A DNA stretch of 64,000 nt, from contig NZ_CP060714.1 in the NCBI RefSeq assembly GCF_014395975.1, positions 1,674,001 through 1,738,000 of the forward strand, in the 5' to 3' direction. Position 1 is the stretch's first letter, and each line of letters starts with the position of its first letter. The position numbers and the translations under genes are program-made. Below, in pieces: positions 1 through 8,599 of this stretch. The notes under the pieces were generated by a model. The model was not told where the DNA came from, made no database searches, and saw only the letters and a list, made by a program, of their open reading frames with translations. This stretch comes from Diaphorobacter ruginosibacter. GTDB lineage: Bacteria > Pseudomonadota > Gammaproteobacteria > Burkholderiales > Burkholderiaceae_C.

Positions 1-1022
<1,022 letters not shown>

Positions 1023-1114
1023 TCCCATACCGGGTGGCGGTTCCGCGGGGTGGTTCCCGGGGTGAGCGGGGCTGCCCATCCGGCCGGTTTCAAAAAGGAA
1101 CTCGAGGAGAGAAG

Positions 1115-1140
1115 CCCACGGCGCGTGCCGTGGGTTTTTT
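1115..1140 (+). terminator. Rho-independent terminator of aceA
   Basis: Perfect 8-bp stem CCCACGGC / GCCGTGGG with loop GCGT, followed directly by six T. It lies 93 bases after the aceA stop. Confidence 0.9.
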
Positions 1141-1331
1141 CGTTGTGGTTTTGCTTTTTGGGGCGGAGGGCACTCCCGGCCTCCACCCTCAAACAACAAA
1201 GCAAAACCCCCATCGCCCAACAGTCGGAACTCAACGCAAAAGACCAAAAGAAAACCCCATGTTCATGCCCGTGTCACGCAGCATTTCTATGCTGCCCGAC
1301 GCCCGGAATCCCGGCGCTCCACGGAAGAAAA
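1141..1331. other. intergenic, no gene seen
   Basis: Together with the terminator this makes a gene-free stretch of about 310 bases between aceA and the metallophosphoesterase. Open frames here are in-frame extensions of the downstream gene without a ribosome-binding site. No convincing promoter or repeat was identified. Confidence 0.5.
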
Positions 1332-2795
1332 ATGAACACACAACGCAAGATCCAACTGAGCGGTCTCGGACTTTTGTCGATGGCTGCCATGGCAACACTC
1401 CACGGCTGCGGTGGCTCGGATGGCGATGCCGCCACCCAATCTGCCCATATCCAGTCGGCCTATGTCACGATCGGAACCAAGAACGAAGCCATTGCGCGCG
1501 TCATCACCAGCTACGTGCCTGAGGCATCGGCCGGTGCGCAAGCAGCCTGCCCGTTGATTACCGTCGATGGCACTCCAAGCCGCATGGCGCTGCGCACGGC
1601 GCCCGGCAGTCCCGCGCAGCGCCAGACGGCGAGTGATCCCAAAGACTCCAAGCCCTCGGTGTTTCCGGTCTCGGTGTGCGAGCAGACCTTGCCCGCAGGC
1701 GCGAAGTCGGTTTCCGTGGCCGACCTGGCGTTGCCGCTGCCGAAGGCGGAAGCCAAGCGCATCATCGTGCTGGGCGACAGCGGCTGCCGCCTGAAGAAGG
1801 CCGACAACGCATGGCAGGCGTGCACGGATTCGACCGCCTGGCCATTCGAGAAGGTGGCCAGTACTGCGGCGGCGCTCAAGCCCGATCTGGTGATGCATGT
1901 GGGCGACTACCACTATCGCGAGAACGCCTGCCCGTCCGATGTGGCCGGCTGCAAGGACAGCCCGTGGGGTTACGGCTGGGACACATGGCAGGCCGACCTG
2001 TTCAAGCCGGCCGCCACGCTGCTGGCTGCCGCGCCCTGGGTCATGGTGCGCGGCAACCATGAGGAGTGCGCACGTGCGGGGCAGGGCTGGTTCCGTTTCC
2101 TCGATCCCCAGCCATTCAGTGCGGCTCGATCCTGCGATCTGGCCACGAACGATGCGACCGCGAACTACAGCGACCCGTACGCGGTCAAGCTGGGTGGCGG
2201 TTCGCAGGTGATCGTGTTCGATTCGGCCAAGAACGGCAAGACGGCGCTCAAGCCCGAGGACTCGCAACTGGCGCTCTACCAGAAGCAGTTCCGGCAGGTG
2301 GCCGACCTCGCGGCGCGCTCGGGGATGAAGGACAACATCTTCATCAACCATCATCCGATCCTGGCGTTCGCGCCGATCGCGGGCGCCAAGCCTGCGCAGG
2401 CGAATCCGTTCATGCAGTCGATCATGACGGGGCTGTATGCGCAGGCCTACTACCCGCCCGGTGTGAATCTCGCGCTGCATGGCCATGTGCACGATTTCCA
2501 GGCCATCAGTTTCAAGACGGGGCAGACCGCCACCATCGTGAGCGGCACGGCCGGCGACAACCTCGACGTGGCGCTGCCCGATCCGCTGTCTCCCGAGAGC
2601 GTTCCGGCTCCGGGCACGGTCATCGACCATATTTCCCACCATGCGAGCTTCGGCTTTCTGCTGATGGAGCGCCGCGCCGCACCTGCCACCGGCTGGAGCT
2701 TCAAGGCCTATACGGCGGACGGCAAGGTACTCGCGACCTGCCTGCAGGAAGGCTATGCGCTGCAGTGCGACAAGGAAGGCTTTCTGACGCCATGA
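1332..2795 (+). CDS. exported calcineurin-like metallophosphoesterase, putative lipoprotein
   Basis: Predicted dinuclear-metal phosphoesterase of 487 residues, exported and probably lipid-anchored. The start at 1332 follows GGAAG. The N-terminus is a basic-hydrophobic signal ending LHGC, a lipobox-like site with Cys26. The metallophosphatase motifs appear in order: GDSG (about residue 147), VGDYHYRE (about 190), GNHEEC (about 241), NHHPI (about 338) and HGHVHDF (about 382). The substrate cannot be told from sequence. Its stop codon overlaps the start of the next gene, a di-haem cytochrome, in an ATGA, so the two are translationally coupled. A longer in-frame start at 1050 exists but would bury the signal peptide. 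Confidence 0.85.
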   Translation: MNTQRKIQLSGLGLLSMAAMATLHGCGGSDGDAATQSAHIQSAYVTIGTKNEAIARVITSYVPEASAGAQAACPLITVDGTPSRMALRTAPGSPAQRQTASDPKDSKPSVFPVSVCEQTLPAGAKSVSVADLALPLPKAEAKRIIVLGDSGCRLKKADNAWQACTDSTAWPFEKVASTAAALKPDLVMHVGDYHYRENACPSDVAGCKDSPWGYGWDTWQADLFKPAATLLAAAPWVMVRGNHEECARAGQGWFRFLDPQPFSAARSCDLATNDATANYSDPYAVKLGGGSQVIVFDSAKNGKTALKPEDSQLALYQKQFRQVADLAARSGMKDNIFINHHPILAFAPIAGAKPAQANPFMQSIMTGLYAQAYYPPGVNLALHGHVHDFQAISFKTGQTATIVSGTAGDNLDVALPDPLSPESVPAPGTVIDHISHHASFGFLLMERRAAPATGWSFKAYTADGKVLATCLQEGYALQCDKEGFLTP

Positions 2796-4135
2796 GTTGG
2801 GTTTGCTCACCTGCGGGTGCCCTTCTTCTGGGATTGGGCGCCTTCATGGGCGCAATGGGTGGTGGCGCGCTTGCAGACACGGTTCCTGCGGCACAGGTCT
2901 TCATTGCGCCCGGCGCACAGATGCGTGTCGTCAAGTTGATCGCCGCCACTCCGCAACTGGCTGGCCGGTACGACCCCGCCGCCGCTCGCTTTGCGCCTGA
3001 TCCTGCGCTGGTGGAGCTGGGGCGCCAGCTGTTCCATGACGAGCGCCTGTCGCAGCCAGGCGGCACATCCTGCGCCAGTTGCCATGATCCGGCGCGCGCC
3101 TTCGGTCCGGATCTGAGGCGCGGCCTGCGGGGCAGGGAGGCCAGCCCCGGCACCGCGAGGGGAAGCAGGGCCGGGCATTTCGGCCTGCGTGCGGCTCCAT
3201 CGCTGCTGTATGTGCGCTATGTCCCCAGGCGCTACTTCTACGAGGATGACGACGCGCTGCAGCCATCTTTCTTCGGCGGGCTGATGGCGGATGCCAGTGC
3301 CGATACGCTGGCGGAACAGGTGCGTGCGCCGTTGTTGCATCCCGATGAGATGAACAACGGTACGCCGGCCAGCCTGCTGCGTCATCTGAAGCAGGGCGGT
3401 GTCGTGCGCATGCTCGAACCGCAGTTCGGCAGCCGTGTGGGGCGCGATCCCGAGGTACTGCTGGCCGCGCTGGGAAATGCGCTGCAAGCCTATCTGCAGT
3501 CGGATGAGCTGGCGCCGTTTTCCTCGCGATTCGACGGCTTTCTGCGCGGCAAGGTTCGCCTCTCCGATGCGGAACTGCGGGGGCTCGCGATCTTCAGGAA
3601 TCCGGACAAGGGCAATTGCGCTTCATGCCATACGGTCAACGAGACGGCAGCGCGTCCGGAGCGTTCGCTGTTCACCGACTTCGGCTACGAGGCCCTGGCG
3701 GCACCGCGAAACAGGTTGCTGGCGGCCAATCGCAATCCGCGCCACTTCGATGAAGGCCTGTGCGCTACCGCAAGGCGACTGAAATGGCCCGAGCCCGAGC
3801 AGTGGTGTGGCTATGTACGCACGCCCTCGCTGCGCAATACGGCCATCCGCCAGAGCTTCATGCACAACGGCTCCATCGGCAGCCTGCGCGAGGTGGTCGA
3901 GTTCTACAACACGCGCGGAACGGATCCCGTGCGCTGGTTCGGAAAGAGCGGGGCGTTCGACGATGTTGCGCCAAGCTATCACGAGAATGTGAACGTCAAT
4001 TCGCCGCCGCTCAATCGCAAACCGGGCATGCCGGTGGCGCTCTCGGACGTGGAAACAGATGATCTCGTCGCATTCTTGCGGTCGTTGACGGATGAACGCT
4101 ATGTGGCGCTCATGCCGCCCGACGGGCGCAGGTAG
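2792..4135 (+). CDS. di-haem cytochrome c peroxidase / MauG-family protein
   Basis: Predicted periplasmic di-haem protein of 447 residues. The start overlaps the metallophosphoesterase stop (ATGA). The signal peptide ends near GGGALADT. Two CxxCH haem motifs are visible: CASCH at residues 94-98 and CASCH at 276-280. RTPSLRNTAIRQSFMHNGS near the C-terminus is typical of the peroxidase/MauG superfamily. The protein is longer than classical bacterial cytochrome c peroxidases (about 320-350 residues). Members either reduce hydrogen peroxide or oxidatively modify a partner protein, and the coupling to a phosphoesterase does not settle which. Confidence 0.85.
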   Translation: MSWVCSPAGALLLGLGAFMGAMGGGALADTVPAAQVFIAPGAQMRVVKLIAATPQLAGRYDPAAARFAPDPALVELGRQLFHDERLSQPGGTSCASCHDPARAFGPDLRRGLRGREASPGTARGSRAGHFGLRAAPSLLYVRYVPRRYFYEDDDALQPSFFGGLMADASADTLAEQVRAPLLHPDEMNNGTPASLLRHLKQGGVVRMLEPQFGSRVGRDPEVLLAALGNALQAYLQSDELAPFSSRFDGFLRGKVRLSDAELRGLAIFRNPDKGNCASCHTVNETAARPERSLFTDFGYEALAAPRNRLLAANRNPRHFDEGLCATARRLKWPEPEQWCGYVRTPSLRNTAIRQSFMHNGSIGSLREVVEFYNTRGTDPVRWFGKSGAFDDVAPSYHENVNVNSPPLNRKPGMPVALSDVETDDLVAFLRSLTDERYVALMPPDGRR

Positions 4136-4156
4136 GTTGCGAAGGTTGTGATGGCG

Positions 4157-4537
4157 TCAGCGCCGCCAGCCGCCACCATGCTGCTGCCAGCCGCGCGGGC
4201 CGCGGTCCCAGCGCCGGGGCTCCCAGTGGTAGCCCGGGCGTGGGCGCTCGTAGCGGCCTGGAACCCAGGCATGGCGATGCCCGGTCCAGTTCCAGTAGCC
4301 GCCGATCCAGAGGGCGCCCGGATACGGTGCCACCGGGACGGTCTCGACGTAGGGGGCGGGTGGCGCGATAGGGGCGTATACGGGTGCGTAGGCCTGCGTA
4401 TCCGGCACGTTGCTGTAAGGGTCGCTGTAGTAGGGCTGGCCCACGGGCGCGACCACGCAGCCTGTCAGTGCGAGGGCGGACAGGGCGGCTCCTGCAAGCC
4501 AGGGGCGGAAGCTGGGGCGCATGGTGATGAGGCGCAT
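4157..4537 (-). CDS. small YXWGXW-repeat lipoprotein
   Basis: Lipoprotein of about 126 residues. The start at 4537 is preceded by AGAGGA. The signal peptide ends in LALTGC, a good lipobox. The mature part is rich in Tyr, Pro, Trp and Gly, with spaced aromatic motifs (WIGGYWNW, HAWVPGRYE, GYHWEPRRW) as in YXWGXW-repeat envelope proteins. Function is unknown; an envelope role is inferred from the signal and composition. It is transcribed convergently with the cytochrome gene. Confidence 0.75.
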   Translation of the reverse strand: MRLITMRPSFRPWLAGAALSALALTGCVVAPVGQPYYSDPYSNVPDTQAYAPVYAPIAPPAPYVETVPVAPYPGALWIGGYWNWTGHRHAWVPGRYERPRPGYHWEPRRWDRGPRGWQQHGGGWRR

Positions 4538-4925
4538 GGTCGAATCCTCTGAGCCCGCATGAAAGAGCGGGTCTGTGACCATTCAACGGCGAAGGAAGGT
4601 GGGTGGTTGTCAGCCATTGCCTTTGCTAGCAAAGCTTTACCTGCGGTTCACAAGCCTCCGGATGTAAACGGCAATGTGGTTTCTTGTGGTTTCAAGAGGC
4701 AGATCGGATGCAATCCGTGCAAATCCTGCCGTCCGAGTTAAAATGCCGGAAGACTCGCCGCCAGCGCGTGCTGGCACCGGCAAGTGTCGGTGGAACGCAT
4801 GCCTGTCGCATGCAGGTCAATGGCGAAAAACATCGGACATACAGGGACGAAAGGCTCTTCAGGTTATGACACCGCGAACGCAACGCTGCACGGGAGTTGT
4901 CCCGCTCGCCTGAGGTGCTGGTTCG

Positions 4926-4942
4926 CGCACCCTCGGGGTGCG
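4926..4942 (+). promoter_or_regulatory. hairpin in thrS leader
   Basis: Perfect 7-bp stem CGCACCC / GGGTGCG closed by a TCG triloop, about 100 bases upstream of thrS. No T tract follows. It could be part of a leader structure with the next hairpin. Confidence 0.45.
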
Positions 4943-4975
4943 GCCACATTCGAAAATCCCTGATTCCCCCCAGTT

Positions 4976-5003
4976 TGCGCGGCCAGTCCGCGCATTTTGT
5001 TTT
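4976..5003 (+). terminator. terminator-like hairpin (possible attenuator) before thrS
   Basis: Stem TGCGCGG / CCGCGCA with loop CCAGT, followed by TTTTGTTTTC. It ends only 35 bases before the thrS ATG. There is no upstream gene on this strand for several hundred bases, so it more likely acts in the thrS leader as an attenuator than as a terminator of another unit. Confidence 0.6.
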
Positions 5004-5038
5004 CTACGGACGCGTCCCACGACGCGAGATTGAAAGAC

Positions 5039-6958
5039 ATGGTTCAAATCACTCTTCCTGATGGTTCGCAGCGCCAGTATCCCGGCCCGGTGACGGTGGC
5101 CGAAGTGGCTCAGTCGATTGGCTCGGGGCTTGCCAAGGCAGCGCTCGGCGGCAAGGTGGATGGCAAGGCGGTCGATACCAGCTTCTCTATCGATCACGAC
5201 GCAGCACTCGCCATCATCACGGCCAAGGATGCAGAGGGTCTGGACCTGATCCGCCACTCCACCGCGCACTTGCTGGCTTATGCGGTCAAGGAACTGTTTC
5301 CGGACGCGCAGGTCACCATCGGCCCGGTGATCGAAAACGGCTTCTACTACGACTTCAGCTACAAGCGCCCCTTCACGCCCGAAGATCTGGCCGCCATCGA
5401 GAAGAAGATGACGGAGCTGGCCAACAAGGACGAGCAGGTCACGCGCCGCGTGCTGCCGCGCGATGAGGCAGTGGCGTATTTCAAGAGCCTGGGCGAGAAC
5501 TACAAGGCGGAGATCATTGCCAGCATCCCGACCAACGAGGATGTGAGCCTGTACCGTGAAGGCAGCTTCGAGGACCTGTGCCGCGGCCCCCACGTGCCCA
5601 GCACCGGCAAGCTCAAGCACTTCAAGCTCATGAAGGTGGCGGGCGCCTACTGGCGTGGCGACCATCGCAACGAGATGCTGCAGCGCATCTATGGCACGGC
5701 CTGGGCGACCAAGGATGAGCTGAGCGGCTATCTGCACATGCTGGAAGAAGCCGAGAAGCGCGACCACCGCAAGCTCGGCCGCGAACTCGACCTGTTCCAT
5801 ATCGACGAGCATGCACCCGGCACCGTGTTCTGGCACCCCAAGGGCTGGACCGTGTGGCAGGAGGTGGAGCAGTACATGCGCCGCGTCTATCGCGACAACG
5901 GCTACCAGGAGGTCAAGGCGCCGCAGCTGCTGGACAAGTCGCTGTGGGAGAAGACCGGCCACTGGGACAAGTACCGCGAGAACATGTTCACGACCGAGTC
6001 GGAAAAGCGCGAGTACGCGCTCAAGCCGATGAACTGCCCGGGCCACATCCTGATCTTCAAGCAGGGCATCAAGAGCTATCGCGACCTGCCGCTGCGCTTC
6101 GGCGAATTCGGCAATTGCCACCGCAACGAGCCTACCGGCAGCCTCCACGGCATCATGCGGGTGCGCGGCTTCACGCAGGACGATGGCCACATCTTCTGCA
6201 TGCCCGACCAGATCCAGGCCGAAGTGACAGCCTTCACCTCGCTGCTGCAGAAGGTCTACAAGGATTTCGGCTTCACCGAGATCCTGTACCGCCTCTCCAC
6301 CCGCCCTGAAAAGCGCATCGGTACCGAGGAGAGCTGGGACAAGGCTGAAGCCGCGCTGGCCGACGGCCTGCGCGCATCAGGCTGCGAGTTCGAGTATCTG
6401 CCGGGCGAGGGCGCGTTCTACGGCCCGAAGATCGAGTACACCCTCAAGGATGCGCTTGGCCGCGAGTGGCAGTGCGGCACCATCCAGGTCGATCCGAACC
6501 TGCCCGAGCGCCTGGACGCCGAGTTCGTGGGTGAGGATGGCGAGCGCCACCGCCCGATCATGCTGCACCGCGCGATCGTGGGCAGCCTGGAGCGTTTCAT
6601 CGGTATCCTGATCGAGCAGCACGCCGGCGCGCTGCCCGTCTGGCTGGCTCCGGTACAGGTCGCTGTGCTCAATATCACGGACTCTCAGGCCGATTATTGT
6701 CGCGAAATTGCTGCAAAGCTTCAAAAAGCATTGCCGAATCAAGACCTTAGGGTGGTGACGGATCTGCGCAACGAGAAGATTACGTATAAAATACGCGAGC
6801 ACGCCATGCAGAAGCTGCCTTATATCCTCGTCGCGGGCGACAAGGAGAAGGCGGCGGGAGCTGTGGCGGTTCGCGCCCGGGGTAACAAAGACCTCGGTGT
6901 GATGTCGGTCGATGCGTTTGTCGACCTGATCGCGCAGGACATCGCTTCCAAGGCTTGA
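5039..6958 (+). CDS. thrS: threonine-tRNA ligase
   Basis: Class II aminoacyl-tRNA synthetase charging tRNA-Thr, 639 residues (E. coli 642). The start MVQITLPDGS at 5039 follows GAAAG; an upstream in-frame start at 4997 lies inside the terminator-like hairpin and is rejected. Domains in order: N-terminal TGS domain; editing domain with RHSTAHLLAYAV; class II catalytic core with MNCPGHILIF and FGEFGNCHRNEPTGSLHG; C-terminal anticodon-binding domain. It heads the conserved block thrS-infC-rpmI-rplT-pheST-ihfA. Confidence 0.97.
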   Translation: MVQITLPDGSQRQYPGPVTVAEVAQSIGSGLAKAALGGKVDGKAVDTSFSIDHDAALAIITAKDAEGLDLIRHSTAHLLAYAVKELFPDAQVTIGPVIENGFYYDFSYKRPFTPEDLAAIEKKMTELANKDEQVTRRVLPRDEAVAYFKSLGENYKAEIIASIPTNEDVSLYREGSFEDLCRGPHVPSTGKLKHFKLMKVAGAYWRGDHRNEMLQRIYGTAWATKDELSGYLHMLEEAEKRDHRKLGRELDLFHIDEHAPGTVFWHPKGWTVWQEVEQYMRRVYRDNGYQEVKAPQLLDKSLWEKTGHWDKYRENMFTTESEKREYALKPMNCPGHILIFKQGIKSYRDLPLRFGEFGNCHRNEPTGSLHGIMRVRGFTQDDGHIFCMPDQIQAEVTAFTSLLQKVYKDFGFTEILYRLSTRPEKRIGTEESWDKAEAALADGLRASGCEFEYLPGEGAFYGPKIEYTLKDALGREWQCGTIQVDPNLPERLDAEFVGEDGERHRPIMLHRAIVGSLERFIGILIEQHAGALPVWLAPVQVAVLNITDSQADYCREIAAKLQKALPNQDLRVVTDLRNEKITYKIREHAMQKLPYILVAGDKEKAAGAVAVRARGNKDLGVMSVDAFVDLIAQDIASKA

Positions 6959-7027
6959 TCTTTCTCTTGAAAATGCTTTGGCGCGCACCATGTGCGTATG
7001 TGCCACGTTGTTGTGGCGTTTTATTTG

Positions 7028-7042
7028 AAGGTGAGAACCATC
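7028..7042 (+). promoter_or_regulatory. infC ribosome-binding site with AUC start codon
   Basis: GAAGGTGAG at 7028-7036 precedes ATC at 7040-7042 with near-ideal spacing, in frame with infC. A rare AUU/AUC start on infC is the known basis of IF-3 autoregulation in other bacteria. An in-frame GTG at 7031 lies inside the Shine-Dalgarno sequence, and upstream starts have no Shine-Dalgarno sequence. Confidence 0.8.
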
Positions 7043-7636
7043 GCTACCGAATTTCGTGATCGTCGTCAGCGCGAGGAGCGCAAGCACCGCCTGAACCGTG
7101 AAATCACAGCGCCAGAAGTGCGTCTTTCTGGTCCTGACAATGAGCCCATCGGCATCGTGCCGATTCAGCAAGCGTTGGCCATGGCCGGCGACCTGGATGT
7201 TGACCTGGTTGAGATTGCAGCCACGGCCAACCCGCCGGTCTGCCGCCTGATGGACTACGGCAAGTTCAAGTACCAGGAACAGAAGAAGGCTGCTGAGGCC
7301 AAGGCCAAGCAGACGGTCATCGAGATCAAGGAAGTCAAATTCCGCCCCGGTACCGACGATGGCGACTACAACATCAAGGTGCGCAACATCCGCCGCTTCC
7401 TGGCGGATGGCGACAAGGTGAAGGTCACGCTGCGATTCCGTGGTCGTGAAATCACCCACCAGGATCTGGGTCTGGCGTTGCTGAATCGTCTGCGTGACGA
7501 GCTGGCAGACATCATCCAGGTCGAGCAGTTTCCCAAGCTGGAAGGCCGCCAGATGATCATGATGATCGCTCCGGCCCGCAAGAAACCGGTGGGCAAGGGT
7601 GCCGAAGGCACCCCGGCAGCCGGACAAACAGCTTAA
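7040..7636 (+). CDS. infC: translation initiation factor IF-3
   Basis: IF-3 binds the 30S subunit, prevents premature 50S joining and proofreads the start codon. Starting at ATC 7040 gives 198 residues (ATEFRDRRQREERKHRLNREI after the start). PPVCRLMDYGKFKYQ, the linker KEVKFRPGTDDGDYNIKVRN and the C-domain FRGREITHQDLG and EGRQMIMMIAP are canonical. The C-terminal tail after about residue 180 is Lys/Gly/Ala-rich and variable. An upstream in-frame start at 6992 has no ribosome-binding site and adds unrelated hydrophobic residues. Confidence 0.95.
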   Translation: MATEFRDRRQREERKHRLNREITAPEVRLSGPDNEPIGIVPIQQALAMAGDLDVDLVEIAATANPPVCRLMDYGKFKYQEQKKAAEAKAKQTVIEIKEVKFRPGTDDGDYNIKVRNIRRFLADGDKVKVTLRFRGREITHQDLGLALLNRLRDELADIIQVEQFPKLEGRQMIMMIAPARKKPVGKGAEGTPAAGQTA

Positions 7637-7751
7637 AATTTGCGGTTGGGCATCGGGCGACCGGTGTCCTGCCTCAAAGGCGGTGCGCGAGTACCGTCGC
7701 GCGGAAGGGCTCACACCCGACCGTTCAAGAAGTGTCTCGGGGCCTACAAGG

Positions 7752-7769
7752 TTGCGCAATGGTGCGCAA
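7752..7769 (+). promoter_or_regulatory. hairpin in the infC-rpmI intergenic leader
   Basis: Perfect 7-bp stem TTGCGCA / TGCGCAA with loop ATGG, 35 bases before rpmI. In other bacteria L20 represses rpmI-rplT by binding leader RNA, so this hairpin may be part of such a site. That role is inferred from position only. Confidence 0.4.
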
Positions 7770-7803
7770 ACGCCTCACGAGCACAACTAACAGGAGCATT
7801 CAC

Positions 7804-8007
7804 ATGCCCAAAATGAAAACCAAGAGCAGCGCGAAGAAGCGTTTTCGCGTTCGTCCAGGTGGCACCGTCAAGCGCGGTCAAGCCTTCAAGCGTCACATCC
7901 TGACCAAGAAGACCACCAAGAACAAGCGCCATCTGCGTGGTGCAACTGCCGTGCACGAGACCAACATGGGCTCGATCGCGCAAATGTTGCCCTCCATGGG
8001 CCTGTAA
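7804..8007 (+). CDS. rpmI: 50S ribosomal protein L35
   Basis: Basic 67-residue protein, MPKMKTKSSAKKRFRVRP to SIAQMLPSMGL, the standard length and sequence of bacterial L35. AGGAG sits 7 bases before the ATG. It lies between infC and rplT, as in most bacteria, and is likely co-translated with L20 under L20 control. Confidence 0.97.
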   Translation: MPKMKTKSSAKKRFRVRPGGTVKRGQAFKRHILTKKTTKNKRHLRGATAVHETNMGSIAQMLPSMGL

Positions 8008-8033
8008 TTCACTGACGAACAAGGAGAAAACAC

Positions 8034-8393
8034 ATGCCTCGCGTCAAACGTGGTGTAACGGCTCGCGCCCGCCATAAAAAAGTTCTGGCCCTCTCCAAGG
8101 GCTTCCGCGGTCGTCGCGGTAACGTCTTCCGCGTCGCCAAGCAGGCGGTGATGAAGGCTGGGCAATATGCCTACCGTGACCGCCGTACCAAGAAGCGCGT
8201 GTTCCGCCAACTGTGGATCGCCCGTATCAACGCCGCTGCACGCGAACTGGGTCTGACATACAGCCAATTCGCCAACGGCCTGAAGAAGGCATCCATCGAG
8301 ATCGACCGCAAGATGCTGGCCGATATCGCGGTGCACGACAAGGCTGCCTTTGGCAGCATCGTGGAACAAGTCAAGGCCAAGCTGGCTGCTTAA
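8034..8393 (+). CDS. rplT: 50S ribosomal protein L20
   Basis: Basic 119-residue protein (MPRVKRGVTARARHKKVL to VEQVKAKLAA), full length for L20, an early assembly protein of the large subunit and known repressor of its own operon. AAGGAG precedes the ATG. The gap to rpmI is 26 bases. The N-terminal helical arm is rich in Arg/Lys as expected. Confidence 0.97.
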   Translation: MPRVKRGVTARARHKKVLALSKGFRGRRGNVFRVAKQAVMKAGQYAYRDRRTKKRVFRQLWIARINAAARELGLTYSQFANGLKKASIEIDRKMLADIAVHDKAAFGSIVEQVKAKLAA

Positions 8394-8407
8394 GTTCCGC
8401 GATAGAC

Positions 8408-8430
8408 AGGAGGTGCTGCAAGGCACATCC
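8408..8430 (+). promoter_or_regulatory. hairpin masking an orphan Shine-Dalgarno sequence between rplT and pheS
   Basis: AGGAGGTG at 8408-8415 is a near-perfect Shine-Dalgarno sequence with no start codon at useful spacing. GGAGGTGC (8409-8416) pairs with GCACATCC (8423-8430) with one mismatch around a 6-base loop. Confidence 0.4.
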
Positions 8431-8447
8431 CGTCTGCGCACAAACAG

Positions 8448-8490
8448 CAAGGGCTAGGGCTTGTAAAGGCACTAGCCCTTGTTCATTTTG
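8448..8490 (+). terminator. terminator-like hairpin between rplT and pheS
   Basis: Perfect 10-bp stem CAAGGGCTAG / CTAGCCCTTG (8448-8457 and 8472-8481) with a 14-base loop, followed by TTCATTTTG, a weak T-rich tail. It may end the rplT transcript or attenuate pheST. Confidence 0.65.
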
Positions 8491-8599
8491 AAAATCGAAT
8501 TGCAGAGCACCGGGTAGCGTCCTGACCCTTGCGCACTCCATCCGGCATCCTGTCGAGTGTGCAAGGATCAGAACACTAGGTGATTGAAAAGAAGTCGAT

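Larger units (their letters stand above)
4538..5038. other. thrS upstream region, no gene
   Basis: About 500 bases between the divergent lipoprotein and thrS. Short open frames lack ribosome-binding sites and family signals. Two tight hairpins lie just before thrS (annotated separately). A further nested stem-loop is possible around 4699-4735 (CGGAT-GCA-ATCCG inside GGCAG/CTGCC). Confidence 0.5.

Noticed and set aside
4699..4735. tRNA-like 3' end (GTGCAAATCCTGCC) in the thrS upstream region
   Set aside because: No matching acceptor, D arm or anticodon arm can be assembled; only a nested stem-loop is supported.
4859..6190. 443-codon minus-strand frame opposite thrS
   Set aside because: Shadow of thrS, extends through its leader hairpins, and has no motifs.
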